The position numbers and the translations under genes were made by a program. Under the pieces are notes generated by a model. The model searched no databases. It was not told the DNA's origin and saw nothing but the letters and a program-made list of their open reading frames with translations. Positions 27,118 to 35,944 of a stretch of DNA of 64,000 nt are shown in pieces (positions within the stretch are counted from its first letter, which is position 1; every line of letters starts with the position of its first letter). The stretch comes from Pigmentiphaga litoralis (GTDB lineage: Bacteria > Pseudomonadota > Gammaproteobacteria > Burkholderiales > Burkholderiaceae_B): contig NZ_JACCBP010000001.1 of NCBI RefSeq assembly GCF_013408655.1, positions 868,001 to 932,000 of the forward strand, written 5' to 3'.

Positions 27118-29924
27118 GCAATCCCTTGACCCAGCTGGGTGACGCCGGTCAGGCGGTCTGGCTGGATTTTGTCAGCCGGGAATTCCTGAAAGAAGGCGGC
27201 CTGGAAAAACTGGTACGTGAAGACGGCCTGACCGGTGTGACCTCCAACCCGTCGATCTTTGAAAAGGCGATGGGGCAGGGGACGGCCTACGACGACAGCC
27301 TGCAGGCCTTCCTGAAGCAATCCGATGCCGATGTCGTGGACGTCTACGAGCACCTGGCGATCGAAGACATCCGTGCCGCGGCCGATATCTTGCGGCCGGT
27401 GTACGACCGGCTGGACGGGCTGGACGGCTATGTCAGCCTGGAAGTGTCGCCGTATCTGGCGATGAACACCCAGGACACGCTGGAAGAAGGCCGGCGCCTG
27501 TGGGCGGCGGTGGACCGGCCCAATCTGATGGTCAAGGTGCCCGGCACCGAAGCCGGCGTGCCCGCGATCCGCGCGCTGATCGAAGACGGCATCAACGTCA
27601 ATGTGACCTTGCTGTTTTCGGTCGACTCCTACCTGGCGGTGGCAGAAGCCTATGTGGCGGGGCTGGAAGCGCGGGCGGCGGCGGGCAAGCCGGTGCGCGG
27701 CATTGCCAGCGTGGCCAGCTTTTTTGTGAGCCGGATCGATGCCCAGATCGACAAGAAAATCGACAAGCGGCTGGCCGGGAACGACAAGGATGCGGCAACG
27801 CTCAAGGCCTTGAAAGGCAAGGTGGCCATTGCCAATGCAAAGGTGGCCTATCAGCACTACCTGGAATCGATGCAGAGCGACCGCTGGCAGGCGCTGGAAG
27901 CCAAGGGCGCGGCGCCGCAGCGGCTGTTGTGGGCATCCACGGGCGTGAAGAATCCGGACTATCCCGACACCTTGTACGTCGACACCCTGGTGGGTCCCGA
28001 CACGGTCAATACCATGCCGCCCAAGACGATGGACGCGTTTCGCGACCATGGCAAGGTGGCGCGGACGATAGACACCGACATCGATGCGGCGCGCCAGGTG
28101 CTGGCCGACGTGGACCGGCTGGGCCTGGACCTGCCAGGCATCACGGCCGCGCTGGTGGAAGACGGCGCGCAACAGTTTTCGGATGCGGCCGATGCCTTGC
28201 TGGCGGGCGTGGCAGGCAAGCGTACGGCCTTTCTGGGCGACGCCTTGAATGCGGCCACGCTGCATCTGCCGGACGCCTTGCAGACAGCGGTGGATGACAC
28301 GCTGGCGCGCGCCGCGCGCGAAGGGTGGACGCGGCGCATGTGGCAGGGGGACGCGACACTGTGGACCAATACCGACGAGGCCAAGTGGCAAGGGTGGTTC
28401 TCGGCCGCGCAAGGCAGGCAGGTGGATGCCGCCGCCGTGCGTGCGTTGGCGGACGCGGTCAAGCAGGACGGCTTTCGTGACGCCGTCCTGCTCGGCATGG
28501 GCGGTTCCAGCCTGGGCCCGGAAGTTCTGGCGCGTACCCTCGGCTGCCAGGGCGGCGCCGAGTTGCATGTGCTGGATTCGACCGACCCCGCGCAGATCCG
28601 CAAGGTCCAGTCGCTGATCGACATCGACAAGACGCTGTTCATCGTGTCCAGCAAGTCGGGCTCGACGCTGGAACCTGAAATCCTGGCGGCCTACTTTTTC
28701 GAGCAGGCCGGTCGCAACGGCAAGCAGTTCGTGGCCGTGACCGATCCCGGTTCCAAGCTCGAAGCGTTGGCCAAGGCCGATGGCTACCGCGCCATCTTTC
28801 ATGGCGATGCCACGATTGGCGGGCGGTATTCGGTGCTGTCCGTGTTCGGCATCGTGCCTTTCGGCATTGCCGGACACGACGTCGAACGGTTCTTTGCCGA
28901 TACCCAGGCCATGGTCCGCGCTTGCGGCCCCAGCGCGCCGCCGGCCTCGAACCCGGGGGTGCAACTGGGCGTGGCGATCGGTGAATCGGTCAAGGCGGGC
29001 CGCGACAAGCTCACCGTCATTGCGTCGCCCCGGATCGAAAGCATCGGGTCCTGGCTGGAGCAGTTGCTGGCCGAATCGACCGGCAAGGAAGGCAAGGGCG
29101 TGATCCCCGTCGACGGCGAACCGCTGGCCGGCCCCGACAGCTATGGCAACGACCGCATGTTCGCCTACCTTCGTGTGGCGGGCGATGACGCGGCGGACCT
29201 GGATGCGAAGGTCGACGCGCTGGCGGCGGCCGGGCATCCGGTCGTGCGCATCACCCTGGCGCGTCCGGAACTGATTGGCCAGGAATTCTTCCGCTGGGAA
29301 GTCGCCACGGCCATCGCCGGTGCGGTCATCGGCATCGATCCCTTCGACCAGCCCGATGTCGAAGCCAGCAAGATCAAGACGCGGGCGCTGACCGACGCGT
29401 TCGAAAAAAGCGGATCGCTGGGCGACGCCGCGCCGCTGGCGACCGACGGCCATCTGGCCTTTTATGGCGACGCGTCCTTGAAGGCCGATGGGACGGCGGG
29501 GGGCATTCTGGCGGCGCATCTGGGCCGCCTGTCCGACCATGACTACGCGGCGGTGCTGGCCTATGTGGAACGCAACGCGGCGCATGAAGCGGTGCTGACC
29601 GGCATCCGCCAGGCCATCCGTGAAACCAGCGGCTGCGCCACCGTGGGCGGCTTCGGGCCGCGGTTCCTGCATTCGACCGGGCAAGCCTACAAGGGCGGGC
29701 CCAATTCGGGCGTGTTCCTTCAGATCACGGCGGACCCCGCCACCGACCTGCCGATTCCTGGCCGCCGCATCACGTTTGGCGTGGTGATCGCGGCGCAGGC
29801 GCAGGGCGACCTGCAGGTGCTGGTTGAACGCGGCCGCCGTACCTTGCGCGTGCACATCGTCGGCGGTGACGTCGATGCCGGACTGGCCCAGCTGGCGGAC
29901 GCCGTGTCCACCGCGTTGGCCTGA
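27114..29924 (+). CDS. tal-pgi: Bifunctional transaldolase/glucose-6-phosphate isomerase
   Basis: 936 aa fusion. Residues 1-365 are transaldolase: [12 protein letters not shown], the Schiff-base Lys141 in [11 protein letters not shown], and [13 protein letters not shown]. Residues from about 375 are phosphoglucose isomerase: [32 protein letters not shown] and [20 protein letters not shown], with the closing segment [16 protein letters not shown]. The same fusion is known in several bacteria and joins the non-oxidative branch directly to glucose 6-phosphate. It overlaps tkt by 4 nt and gnd follows 25 bp later. No linker abnormality is visible. Confidence 0.93.
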   Translation: MSNPLTQLGDAGQAVWLDFVSREFLKEGGLEKLVREDGLTGVTSNPSIFEKAMGQGTAYDDSLQAFLKQSDADVVDVYEHLAIEDIRAAADILRPVYDRLDGLDGYVSLEVSPYLAMNTQDTLEEGRRLWAAVDRPNLMVKVPGTEAGVPAIRALIEDGINVNVTLLFSVDSYLAVAEAYVAGLEARAAAGKPVRGIASVASFFVSRIDAQIDKKIDKRLAGNDKDAATLKALKGKVAIANAKVAYQHYLESMQSDRWQALEAKGAAPQRLLWASTGVKNPDYPDTLYVDTLVGPDTVNTMPPKTMDAFRDHGKVARTIDTDIDAARQVLADVDRLGLDLPGITAALVEDGAQQFSDAADALLAGVAGKRTAFLGDALNAATLHLPDALQTAVDDTLARAAREGWTRRMWQGDATLWTNTDEAKWQGWFSAAQGRQVDAAAVRALADAVKQDGFRDAVLLGMGGSSLGPEVLARTLGCQGGAELHVLDSTDPAQIRKVQSLIDIDKTLFIVSSKSGSTLEPEILAAYFFEQAGRNGKQFVAVTDPGSKLEALAKADGYRAIFHGDATIGGRYSVLSVFGIVPFGIAGHDVERFFADTQAMVRACGPSAPPASNPGVQLGVAIGESVKAGRDKLTVIASPRIESIGSWLEQLLAESTGKEGKGVIPVDGEPLAGPDSYGNDRMFAYLRVAGDDAADLDAKVDALAAAGHPVVRITLARPELIGQEFFRWEVATAIAGAVIGIDPFDQPDVEASKIKTRALTDAFEKSGSLGDAAPLATDGHLAFYGDASLKADGTAGGILAAHLGRLSDHDYAAVLAYVERNAAHEAVLTGIRQAIRETSGCATVGGFGPRFLHSTGQAYKGGPNSGVFLQITADPATDLPIPGRRITFGVVIAAQAQGDLQVLVERGRRTLRVHIVGGDVDAGLAQLADAVSTALA

Positions 29925-29949
29925 CTTCCACTTCTTCTGGGATACCTTC

Positions 29950-30927
29950 ATGCAACTTGGAATCATCGGATTGGGCCGCATGGGCGGCAATATTGCGCGC
30001 CGGCTGCAACGTCATGGTCATGAGACGGTCGTGTACGACCACAACCCCGAGGCCGTGCAGGACCTGGCCAAGGACGGTTCAACGGGCGCCAGCGATCTGG
30101 CAGGCGTGGTCGCGTCGCTGACCAAGCCGCGCGCGGTGTGGGTGATGCTGCCCGCGGGCGACCCGACCGAACAGACCGTGGCCGCACTGGCCGATCTGCT
30201 CGAAGCCGGCGACACCATCATCGATGGCGGCAACAGCTTCTACAAGGACGACATCCGCCGTGCGATGGGCCTCGCCAAGAAAGGCATCGACTACATCGAC
30301 GTCGGCACATCGGGCGGCGTGTGGGGCCTGGAACGCGGCTACTGCATGATGATCGGCGGCACGGCCCAAGCCTTTGACCGGCTCGAACCCCTGTTTGATG
30401 CCCTGGCCCCAGGCTATGGATCGATCCCGCGCACGCCAAACCGCAAGGTGGCCGATGACCGGTCCGAGCGCGGCTATCTGTACACCGGCCCCGCCGGCTC
30501 GGGCCATTTCGTGAAGATGGTTCATAACGGCATCGAATACGGAATGATGCAGGCTTACGCAGAAGGCTTCGACATCCTGAAAATGAAGGCGTCGCCGCAT
30601 CTGCCCGAAGAACAGCGCTTCGACCTGAACCTGGCCGATGTGGCCGAGGTCTGGCGGCGGGGCAGCGTGATCTCGTCGTGGCTGCTGGACCTGACCGCCA
30701 GCGCGCTGGCGGAAGACCAGGAACTGGCGCGGTACACGGGCGCGGTGTCGGACAGCGGGGAAGGGCGCTGGACGATCCAGGCCGCGATCGAAGAAGCCGT
30801 GCCGACGCCGGTGCTGGCGAGTGCGCTCTTCGCGCGCTTTCGTTCGCGTCAGGAACACACCTATGGTGACCGGATGCTGTCTGCAATGCGTTATGGCTTT
30901 GGCGGCCACGTCGAGGTGCCCCAGTAA
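29950..30927 (+). CDS. gnd: 6-phosphogluconate dehydrogenase, decarboxylating, short form
   Basis: 325 aa, the short bacterial class (YqeC/GndA type) rather than the 468-aa E. coli form. The nucleotide fold is [16 protein letters not shown], followed by Asp30 at the end of strand two (VVYDHNPE) where NADP enzymes have Asn-Arg-Ser/Thr; this suggests NAD+ preference. Substrate motifs are [33 protein letters not shown] and [22 protein letters not shown]. It converts 6-phosphogluconate to ribulose 5-phosphate and CO2. Its TAA overlaps the zwf ATG as TAATG. Confidence 0.93.
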   Translation: MQLGIIGLGRMGGNIARRLQRHGHETVVYDHNPEAVQDLAKDGSTGASDLAGVVASLTKPRAVWVMLPAGDPTEQTVAALADLLEAGDTIIDGGNSFYKDDIRRAMGLAKKGIDYIDVGTSGGVWGLERGYCMMIGGTAQAFDRLEPLFDALAPGYGSIPRTPNRKVADDRSERGYLYTGPAGSGHFVKMVHNGIEYGMMQAYAEGFDILKMKASPHLPEEQRFDLNLADVAEVWRRGSVISSWLLDLTASALAEDQELARYTGAVSDSGEGRWTIQAAIEEAVPTPVLASALFARFRSRQEHTYGDRMLSAMRYGFGGHVEVPQ

Positions 30928-32459
30928 TGGCGAAGCCGAAAGCGACCAAGACGCAAAGCACTGCGACCAAGGCGCCCGCCGCCACCCTGTTCCTGTTTGG
31001 CGCGCACGGCGACCTGGTGCAGCGCCTGCTGACTCCGGCGCTGTACAACCTGACCCGCGATGGCCTCGTTGGCGCCGACCTGAAGATCGTGGGTGTCGAC
31101 CACAACAGCGTGACGGACGACGCCTTTCGCGACAAGCTTGCCAACTTTGTGCGCGCGCAGGCGGCCAAGAAAGCCGCCAAGAGCGACAGCCAACCCCTGG
31201 ACGAAGCGTTGTGGCAAAAGCTGGCCAAGCGCATTTCGTACATTGAAGGCGACTTTCTGGAAGACGCGACCTACGAGGCCGTGGCGGAACGGATACGCGA
31301 GTCGGGCACCGGCAACGCCGTGTTCTATCTGGCCACGTCGCCGCGCTTTTTCAGTGTGGTGGTGGAACGCCTGGGCAAGTCCGGGCTGCTGAAAGAAAAC
31401 GAAGGAAGCTTTCGCCGTGTCGTGATTGAAAAGCCGTTCGGGCATGACCTGGCGTCGGCGCGCGAATTGAATGCGCAGATCCTGGCGGTCATGGACGAAC
31501 GGCAGATCTTCCGTATCGATCACTACCTGGGCAAGGAGACCGTCCAGAATATTCTGGTCAGCCGCTTTTCCAATGCGCTGTTCGAGTCGTTCTGGAACAA
31601 CCACTACATCGACCACGTGCAGATCACGGCGGCCGAAACCGTGGGCGTCGAAGATCGCGGCAGTTTCTACGAGACCACCGGCGCGCTGCGCGACATGGTT
31701 CCGAACCACCTGTTCCAGCTGCTGGCCATGGTCGCGATGGAACCGCCCGCCGCCTTCGGCGCCGACGCCGTGCGGGGTGAAAAAGCCAAGGTGATCGGTG
31801 CGATCCGTCCGCCGACACCCGCCCAGGCGCGCGCCAATTCCGTGCGCGGCCAGTACAGAGCTGGCACGGTCAATGGCGAAAAGGTTCCGGGCTACAAGTC
31901 CGAGCCTCGCGTCGCACGCTCCAGCACCACCGAGACCTATGTGGCCCTGAAAGTCATGGTCGATAACTGGCGGTGGGCCGGCGTGCCGTTCTACCTGCGC
32001 ACCGGCAAGCGCATGAGCGTACGCGATACCGAAATCGTCATCTACTTCAAGCCAGCGCCGTATGCGCAGTTCCGAAATCTGGGCATTGACCGCATGATGC
32101 CGAACTACCTGGTGATCCAGATTCAGCCCGACGAAGGCATGTGGCTGGCGATCCAGGCCAAGCGCCCCGGCCCGACGGTCGAGATGGAAACGGTGCAGCT
32201 TGGATTTTCGTACGCCGATGTGTTCGAGATGCAGCCATCCACCGGTTACGAAACGCTGATCTATGACTGCCTGATCGGCGACCAGACGCTGTTCCAGCGC
32301 GCCGACAATATCGAGAATGGCTGGGCGGCGGTGCAGCCGTTCCTGGATGCCTGGGCGGGTGGCGGCACGGTCGAACCCTATGCCGCCGGCAAGGATGGCC
32401 CGACTGCGGCTGACGACTTGCTGGGCCGCGATGGGCGCAGCTGGCATTCGCTCGCATGA
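30927..32459 (+). CDS. zwf: Glucose-6-phosphate 1-dehydrogenase
   Basis: 510 aa, the usual length. The catalytic motif RIDHYLGKETVQN is present, as are VVIEKPFGHDLASA and FYLRTGKRM. The N-terminal nucleotide loop reads LFGAHGDLVQRLL, whereas most family members have GASGDLAKRKL; the Ser-to-His and Lys-to-Gln changes may alter coenzyme choice. The first 20 residues are Lys/Thr/Ala-rich. It overlaps gnd by 1 nt and the HAD gene by 4 nt, so the oxidative branch is translationally coupled. Confidence 0.93.
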   Translation: MAKPKATKTQSTATKAPAATLFLFGAHGDLVQRLLTPALYNLTRDGLVGADLKIVGVDHNSVTDDAFRDKLANFVRAQAAKKAAKSDSQPLDEALWQKLAKRISYIEGDFLEDATYEAVAERIRESGTGNAVFYLATSPRFFSVVVERLGKSGLLKENEGSFRRVVIEKPFGHDLASARELNAQILAVMDERQIFRIDHYLGKETVQNILVSRFSNALFESFWNNHYIDHVQITAAETVGVEDRGSFYETTGALRDMVPNHLFQLLAMVAMEPPAAFGADAVRGEKAKVIGAIRPPTPAQARANSVRGQYRAGTVNGEKVPGYKSEPRVARSSTTETYVALKVMVDNWRWAGVPFYLRTGKRMSVRDTEIVIYFKPAPYAQFRNLGIDRMMPNYLVIQIQPDEGMWLAIQAKRPGPTVEMETVQLGFSYADVFEMQPSTGYETLIYDCLIGDQTLFQRADNIENGWAAVQPFLDAWAGGGTVEPYAAGKDGPTAADDLLGRDGRSWHSLA

Positions 32460-33343
32460 CCGCCCGCCAACTCCCGTCGATCGCCTTGCTGATCTCGGAC
32501 GTGGACGGCACGCTGGTCCGGCCTGACAAGTCCTTGAGCGAGGCCAACGTGGCCGCGGTGGGGGCGCTGGGTGATGCAGGCGTGGCGTTCACCCTGGTCA
32601 GCAGCCGGCCGCCGCGCGGGATGGCCGCCGTGCTCAAGGCCCTGCACGTGACCTTGCCGTATGCCGCGTTCAATGGTGGCGTCGTGCTGCATGCCGACGG
32701 CAGCGTGGCGGTCACCCACCGGATCCCGGCTGACGCGGCGCGCGAGGCAGTCGATGTGCTGACCGCGCACGGCGTGGATGCCTGGGTGTTCGCAGACGAC
32801 CTGTGGCTGGTGCTGAAGGACAGTGGGCGGCTGGTCGACAAGGAAACCGTGACGCTGGGCTACGGCCCGACCTTGGTTGACGATTTCACGCCCTATCTGG
32901 ATCGGGTGGACAAGATGGTGGGCGCCAGCGACGATCACGCCTTGCTCGCGCAGCTGGAGCAGACCCTGGCGGCGCAGCTGGCAGACCGCGCGACGGCAGT
33001 CCGGTCGCAGCCCTACTATCTGGACCTAACGGCCCCGCAGGCCAACAAGGGCAATGCGGTGGTGGCGCTGGCCAAGTTGGTCGGCGTGCACATGGCGCAT
33101 GTGGCCGTGATCGGTGACGCTGACAACGATGTGCCGATGTTCGGCCAGGCCGGCTGGGCGATCGCCATGGGGCAGGGCGAGGCGGCGGTCCAGGCGCGGG
33201 CCGATGTGGTGACGGCGAGCAATAGCGACGACGGCGTGGCGGCGGCAATCCACCGTTATGTGCTGGGCGCCGCCCCCGGCGCCCCGACAGCCGCCCCCGA
33301 CGCCCCGACAGCGGGCGCGACCGGCACCCGAACGAATGACTGA
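32456..33343 (+). CDS. Cof-type HAD-superfamily phosphatase
   Basis: 295 aa HAD hydrolase of the Cof/YbiV type. The nucleophile motif is LLISDVDGTLVRPD, with motif II TLVSSRPPRGM, Lys in the C2 cap region and the Mg-binding motif VAVIGDADNDVPMF. Family members dephosphorylate sugar phosphates. Its place between zwf and pgl (ATGA overlap with zwf) suggests clearance or control of a hexose phosphate. The C-terminal 25 residues are an Ala/Pro/Thr-rich tail. Confidence 0.88.
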   Translation: MTARQLPSIALLISDVDGTLVRPDKSLSEANVAAVGALGDAGVAFTLVSSRPPRGMAAVLKALHVTLPYAAFNGGVVLHADGSVAVTHRIPADAAREAVDVLTAHGVDAWVFADDLWLVLKDSGRLVDKETVTLGYGPTLVDDFTPYLDRVDKMVGASDDHALLAQLEQTLAAQLADRATAVRSQPYYLDLTAPQANKGNAVVALAKLVGVHMAHVAVIGDADNDVPMFGQAGWAIAMGQGEAAVQARADVVTASNSDDGVAAAIHRYVLGAAPGAPTAAPDAPTAGATGTRTND

Positions 33344-33365
33344 CCCCCAAGCATCCAGGAAAGCC

Positions 33366-34085
33366 ATGGCATCACCTGCTACCAAGATTTTCGATGACCG
33401 TCGTCAGATGGTCGACGCGTGCGCGGCCTGGCTCGTGGACCGCATCGCGCAGACCGAAGGGCGCTTTGCCCTCGCGCTGTCGGGCGGCTCGACGCCCAAG
33501 CCCTTGTATGCGCTGCTCGCCACACCGGATATTTCCCGCCGGATTCCTTGGGATCGCGTGCACGTCTTCTGGGGCGACGAACGGTTCGTTCCGGCCGATC
33601 ACCCCGACAACAACGCACGCATGGCCCGCGAAACGATGTTGTCCCACGTGCCCATTCCGCCTGCCAACATTCACGCCATGCCGACCGACGGCGAGCCGGA
33701 AGCCGCCGCCGCCGCGTACCAGCGCACACTGCAGGACTACTACGGCGCATCGGCACTGGATCCCGCGCGGCCTCTGTTCGACGTGAACCTGCTGGGCATG
33801 GGCGACGATGGCCATACCGCGTCCCTGTTTCCCGGGGCAACGCAATTGGACGAGACGGCGGCGTGGGTCGTTGCCGTGCGGGACCAGAAGCCCGAAACGC
33901 GCATCACCTTGACCTATCCGGCGCTGGCCAGCGCCCGCACGGTGCTGTTCATGGTGGAAGGCGCCGCCAAGCAGCCGGCGTTGACCCGCGTGTTCGCGGG
34001 CGACAGGGCCTTGCCTGCCGCGCGTGTGCATGCCGACGGTGACCTGGTCTGGTATCTGGATCGCAGCGCGGCGCCCGCCGCATGA
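33366..34085 (+). CDS. pgl: 6-phosphogluconolactonase
   Basis: 239 aa of the DevB/SOL type. Motifs are ALSGGSTPKPLYALL at the N-terminus, VHVFWGDERFVPADHPDNNARMA, then LLGMGDDGHTASLFPG, which holds the lactone-binding His. It hydrolyses 6-phosphogluconolactone between the zwf and gnd reactions. The start ATG 33366 lies 22 bp after the HAD gene; an open frame extends further upstream but has no similarity. The stop overlaps the GH15 ATG by 4 nt. Confidence 0.93.
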   Translation: MASPATKIFDDRRQMVDACAAWLVDRIAQTEGRFALALSGGSTPKPLYALLATPDISRRIPWDRVHVFWGDERFVPADHPDNNARMARETMLSHVPIPPANIHAMPTDGEPEAAAAAYQRTLQDYYGASALDPARPLFDVNLLGMGDDGHTASLFPGATQLDETAAWVVAVRDQKPETRITLTYPALASARTVLFMVEGAAKQPALTRVFAGDRALPAARVHADGDLVWYLDRSAAPAA

Positions 34086-35944
34086 GCACGACGGGCAGCA
34101 GGCCGGCCGCGCCGGTTGCGCGGATCGAAGACTACGCCTTGCTGGGCGACACCTTGACCGCCGCCCTGGTCTCGCGCGATGGGTCGATCGACTGGCTGTG
34201 CGTGCCGCGATTCGATGCACCGGCGTGCTTCGCGGCCTTGCTTGGCACGGTCGACAACGGCTGCTGGAAGATCGCGCCGGCCACGCCGGGCTATCGCGTC
34301 GACCGGCAGTATGTCGATGGCACGATGGTCTTGCAGACCCGGTATGCCACCGACTCTGGCACGGCGTGCGTGACCGACTTCATGCCGCATGGCAATGCCA
34401 CGTCCAGCATCGTGCGCATCGTGGAAGGTGTGTCGGGCACCGTGCCGTTCGAGATGGACCTGGTCATGCGATTCGACTATGGCAGCGCCGTGCCGTGGGT
34501 CGAAAAAGCCGATGCCCACACCCTCACGGCGGTGGCCGGCCCCGACATGCTGGTGCTGCGCACCGACGCGCCGCTGGTGCCGCAGGACCATCACACCGGC
34601 AGCCAGTTTGCCGTGGGCCCGGGTGACCGGGTGGTGTTCGTGCTGTCGCATCAGCCTTCCAATGAAGCCCTGCACGCACCGCTGGATGCGGCCGCCGAGC
34701 TTGGCCGGACGCAGGCCTGGTGGGAAGCGTTTGCCAATCGCTGCCCCGAGGTCGGCTCCTGGAGCGCGGCGGTCAAACGGTCGCTGGTGACCCTGAAGGC
34801 GCTGACCTACGGCCCGACCGGCGGCATCGTGGCGGCGGCCACCACGTCACTGCCGGAATGCATCGGCAGCGAACGGAACTGGGACTACCGGTATTGCTGG
34901 CTGCGCGACGCGACCATGACGCTGTACGCATTCATGAACCTTGGCTACTTCGAAGAAGCCGGCGCCTGGCGCGAGTGGCTGCTGCGATCCGTGGCTGGCA
35001 ATCCGGAACAGATGCAGATCATGTACGGCCTGGGGGGCGAGCGCCGCCTGCCGGAACAGGAACTGCCCTGGCTGGACGGCTATGAGGGCTCGCGCCCGGT
35101 TCGTATCGGCAATGAAGCGGCCACGCAGACCCAGCTGGACATCTATGGCGAAGTCACCGACGCAATGATGCAGGCCTTGCGCGGCGGGCTGCCTCGCCAT
35201 CGGCGCAGCGCGGCCATTGCGCAGGTGATGGTGCCGTTCCTGGAAAAAGCGTGGCAGGGCAAGGACCGGGGCATCTGGGAAATCCGGGGCGAACCGCGCC
35301 ATTTCACCCATTCCAAGGTGATGGCCTGGGTGGCGTTCGACCGGTTGGCGCGGGCGCCAGAAGACGACGACCCCTATGACGACGCCGGTTGGCGCGCGCG
35401 CTGTCGGGCCACGGCCGACCGGATCCATGCCGAGGTATGCCGCGAGGGCTACAACACCGACCTGGGATGCTTCGTGCAGTCCTACGGGTCGCGCGAACTG
35501 GATGCCAGCCTCCTGCAACTGGTGCTGACGGGCTTTCTGCCGCCCGATGATCCCCGCATTGTGCGGACCGTGGACGCGATCGAATCCACCCTGATGTGCG
35601 ACGGCTTCGTGCAGCGCTATGCGTCGGAAAGCGGCACGGATGGCCTGCCGCCGGGCGAAGGCACCTTCCTGGTCTGCTCGTTCTGGCTGGCCGACGTCTA
35701 CGTGATGATGGGGCGGCGCGATGACGCACTTGCGCTGTTTGAACGGCTGGTGGATCTGTGCAATGACGTGGGCTTGCTGGCGGAGCAGTGGGAACCGAAG
35801 GCCAAACGCATGCTGGGTAATTTCCCCCAGGCGTTCAGCCATATCGGCATCATCAACACCGCGCTGAACCTGCATCGCGGCCAGACCGGCGCCGGCGGCC
35901 GCGCGCATGGGGTGGGCGATGCGGAAGCGGCGGCTTATGCCTGA
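34082..35944 (+). CDS. Glycoside hydrolase family 15 protein (glucoamylase/trehalase-like)
   Basis: 620 aa. An N-terminal beta domain (IEDYALLGDTLTAALVSRDGSIDWLCVPRFDAPACFAALLG) is followed by an alpha/alpha barrel with RNWDYRYCWLRDATMTLYAF and ESGTDGLPPGEGTFLVCSFWLADVY, typical of bacterial GH15. No signal peptide is visible, so it is cytoplasmic and would act on a small glucoside such as trehalose or a maltodextrin, releasing glucose. It is coupled to pgl by ATGA and to the next gene by TGATG, so internal glucose release feeds directly into the pentose phosphate genes. A glucokinase gene is not in the window. Confidence 0.88.
   Translation: MSTTGSRPAAPVARIEDYALLGDTLTAALVSRDGSIDWLCVPRFDAPACFAALLGTVDNGCWKIAPATPGYRVDRQYVDGTMVLQTRYATDSGTACVTDFMPHGNATSSIVRIVEGVSGTVPFEMDLVMRFDYGSAVPWVEKADAHTLTAVAGPDMLVLRTDAPLVPQDHHTGSQFAVGPGDRVVFVLSHQPSNEALHAPLDAAAELGRTQAWWEAFANRCPEVGSWSAAVKRSLVTLKALTYGPTGGIVAAATTSLPECIGSERNWDYRYCWLRDATMTLYAFMNLGYFEEAGAWREWLLRSVAGNPEQMQIMYGLGGERRLPEQELPWLDGYEGSRPVRIGNEAATQTQLDIYGEVTDAMMQALRGGLPRHRRSAAIAQVMVPFLEKAWQGKDRGIWEIRGEPRHFTHSKVMAWVAFDRLARAPEDDDPYDDAGWRARCRATADRIHAEVCREGYNTDLGCFVQSYGSRELDASLLQLVLTGFLPPDDPRIVRTVDAIESTLMCDGFVQRYASESGTDGLPPGEGTFLVCSFWLADVYVMMGRRDDALALFERLVDLCNDVGLLAEQWEPKAKRMLGNFPQAFSHIGIINTALNLHRGQTGAGGRAHGVGDAEAAAYA

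Noticed and set aside
26970..29990. 1006-codon antisense frame opposite tal-pgi
   Set aside because: Shadow of a certain gene; no ribosome site or recognisable family.
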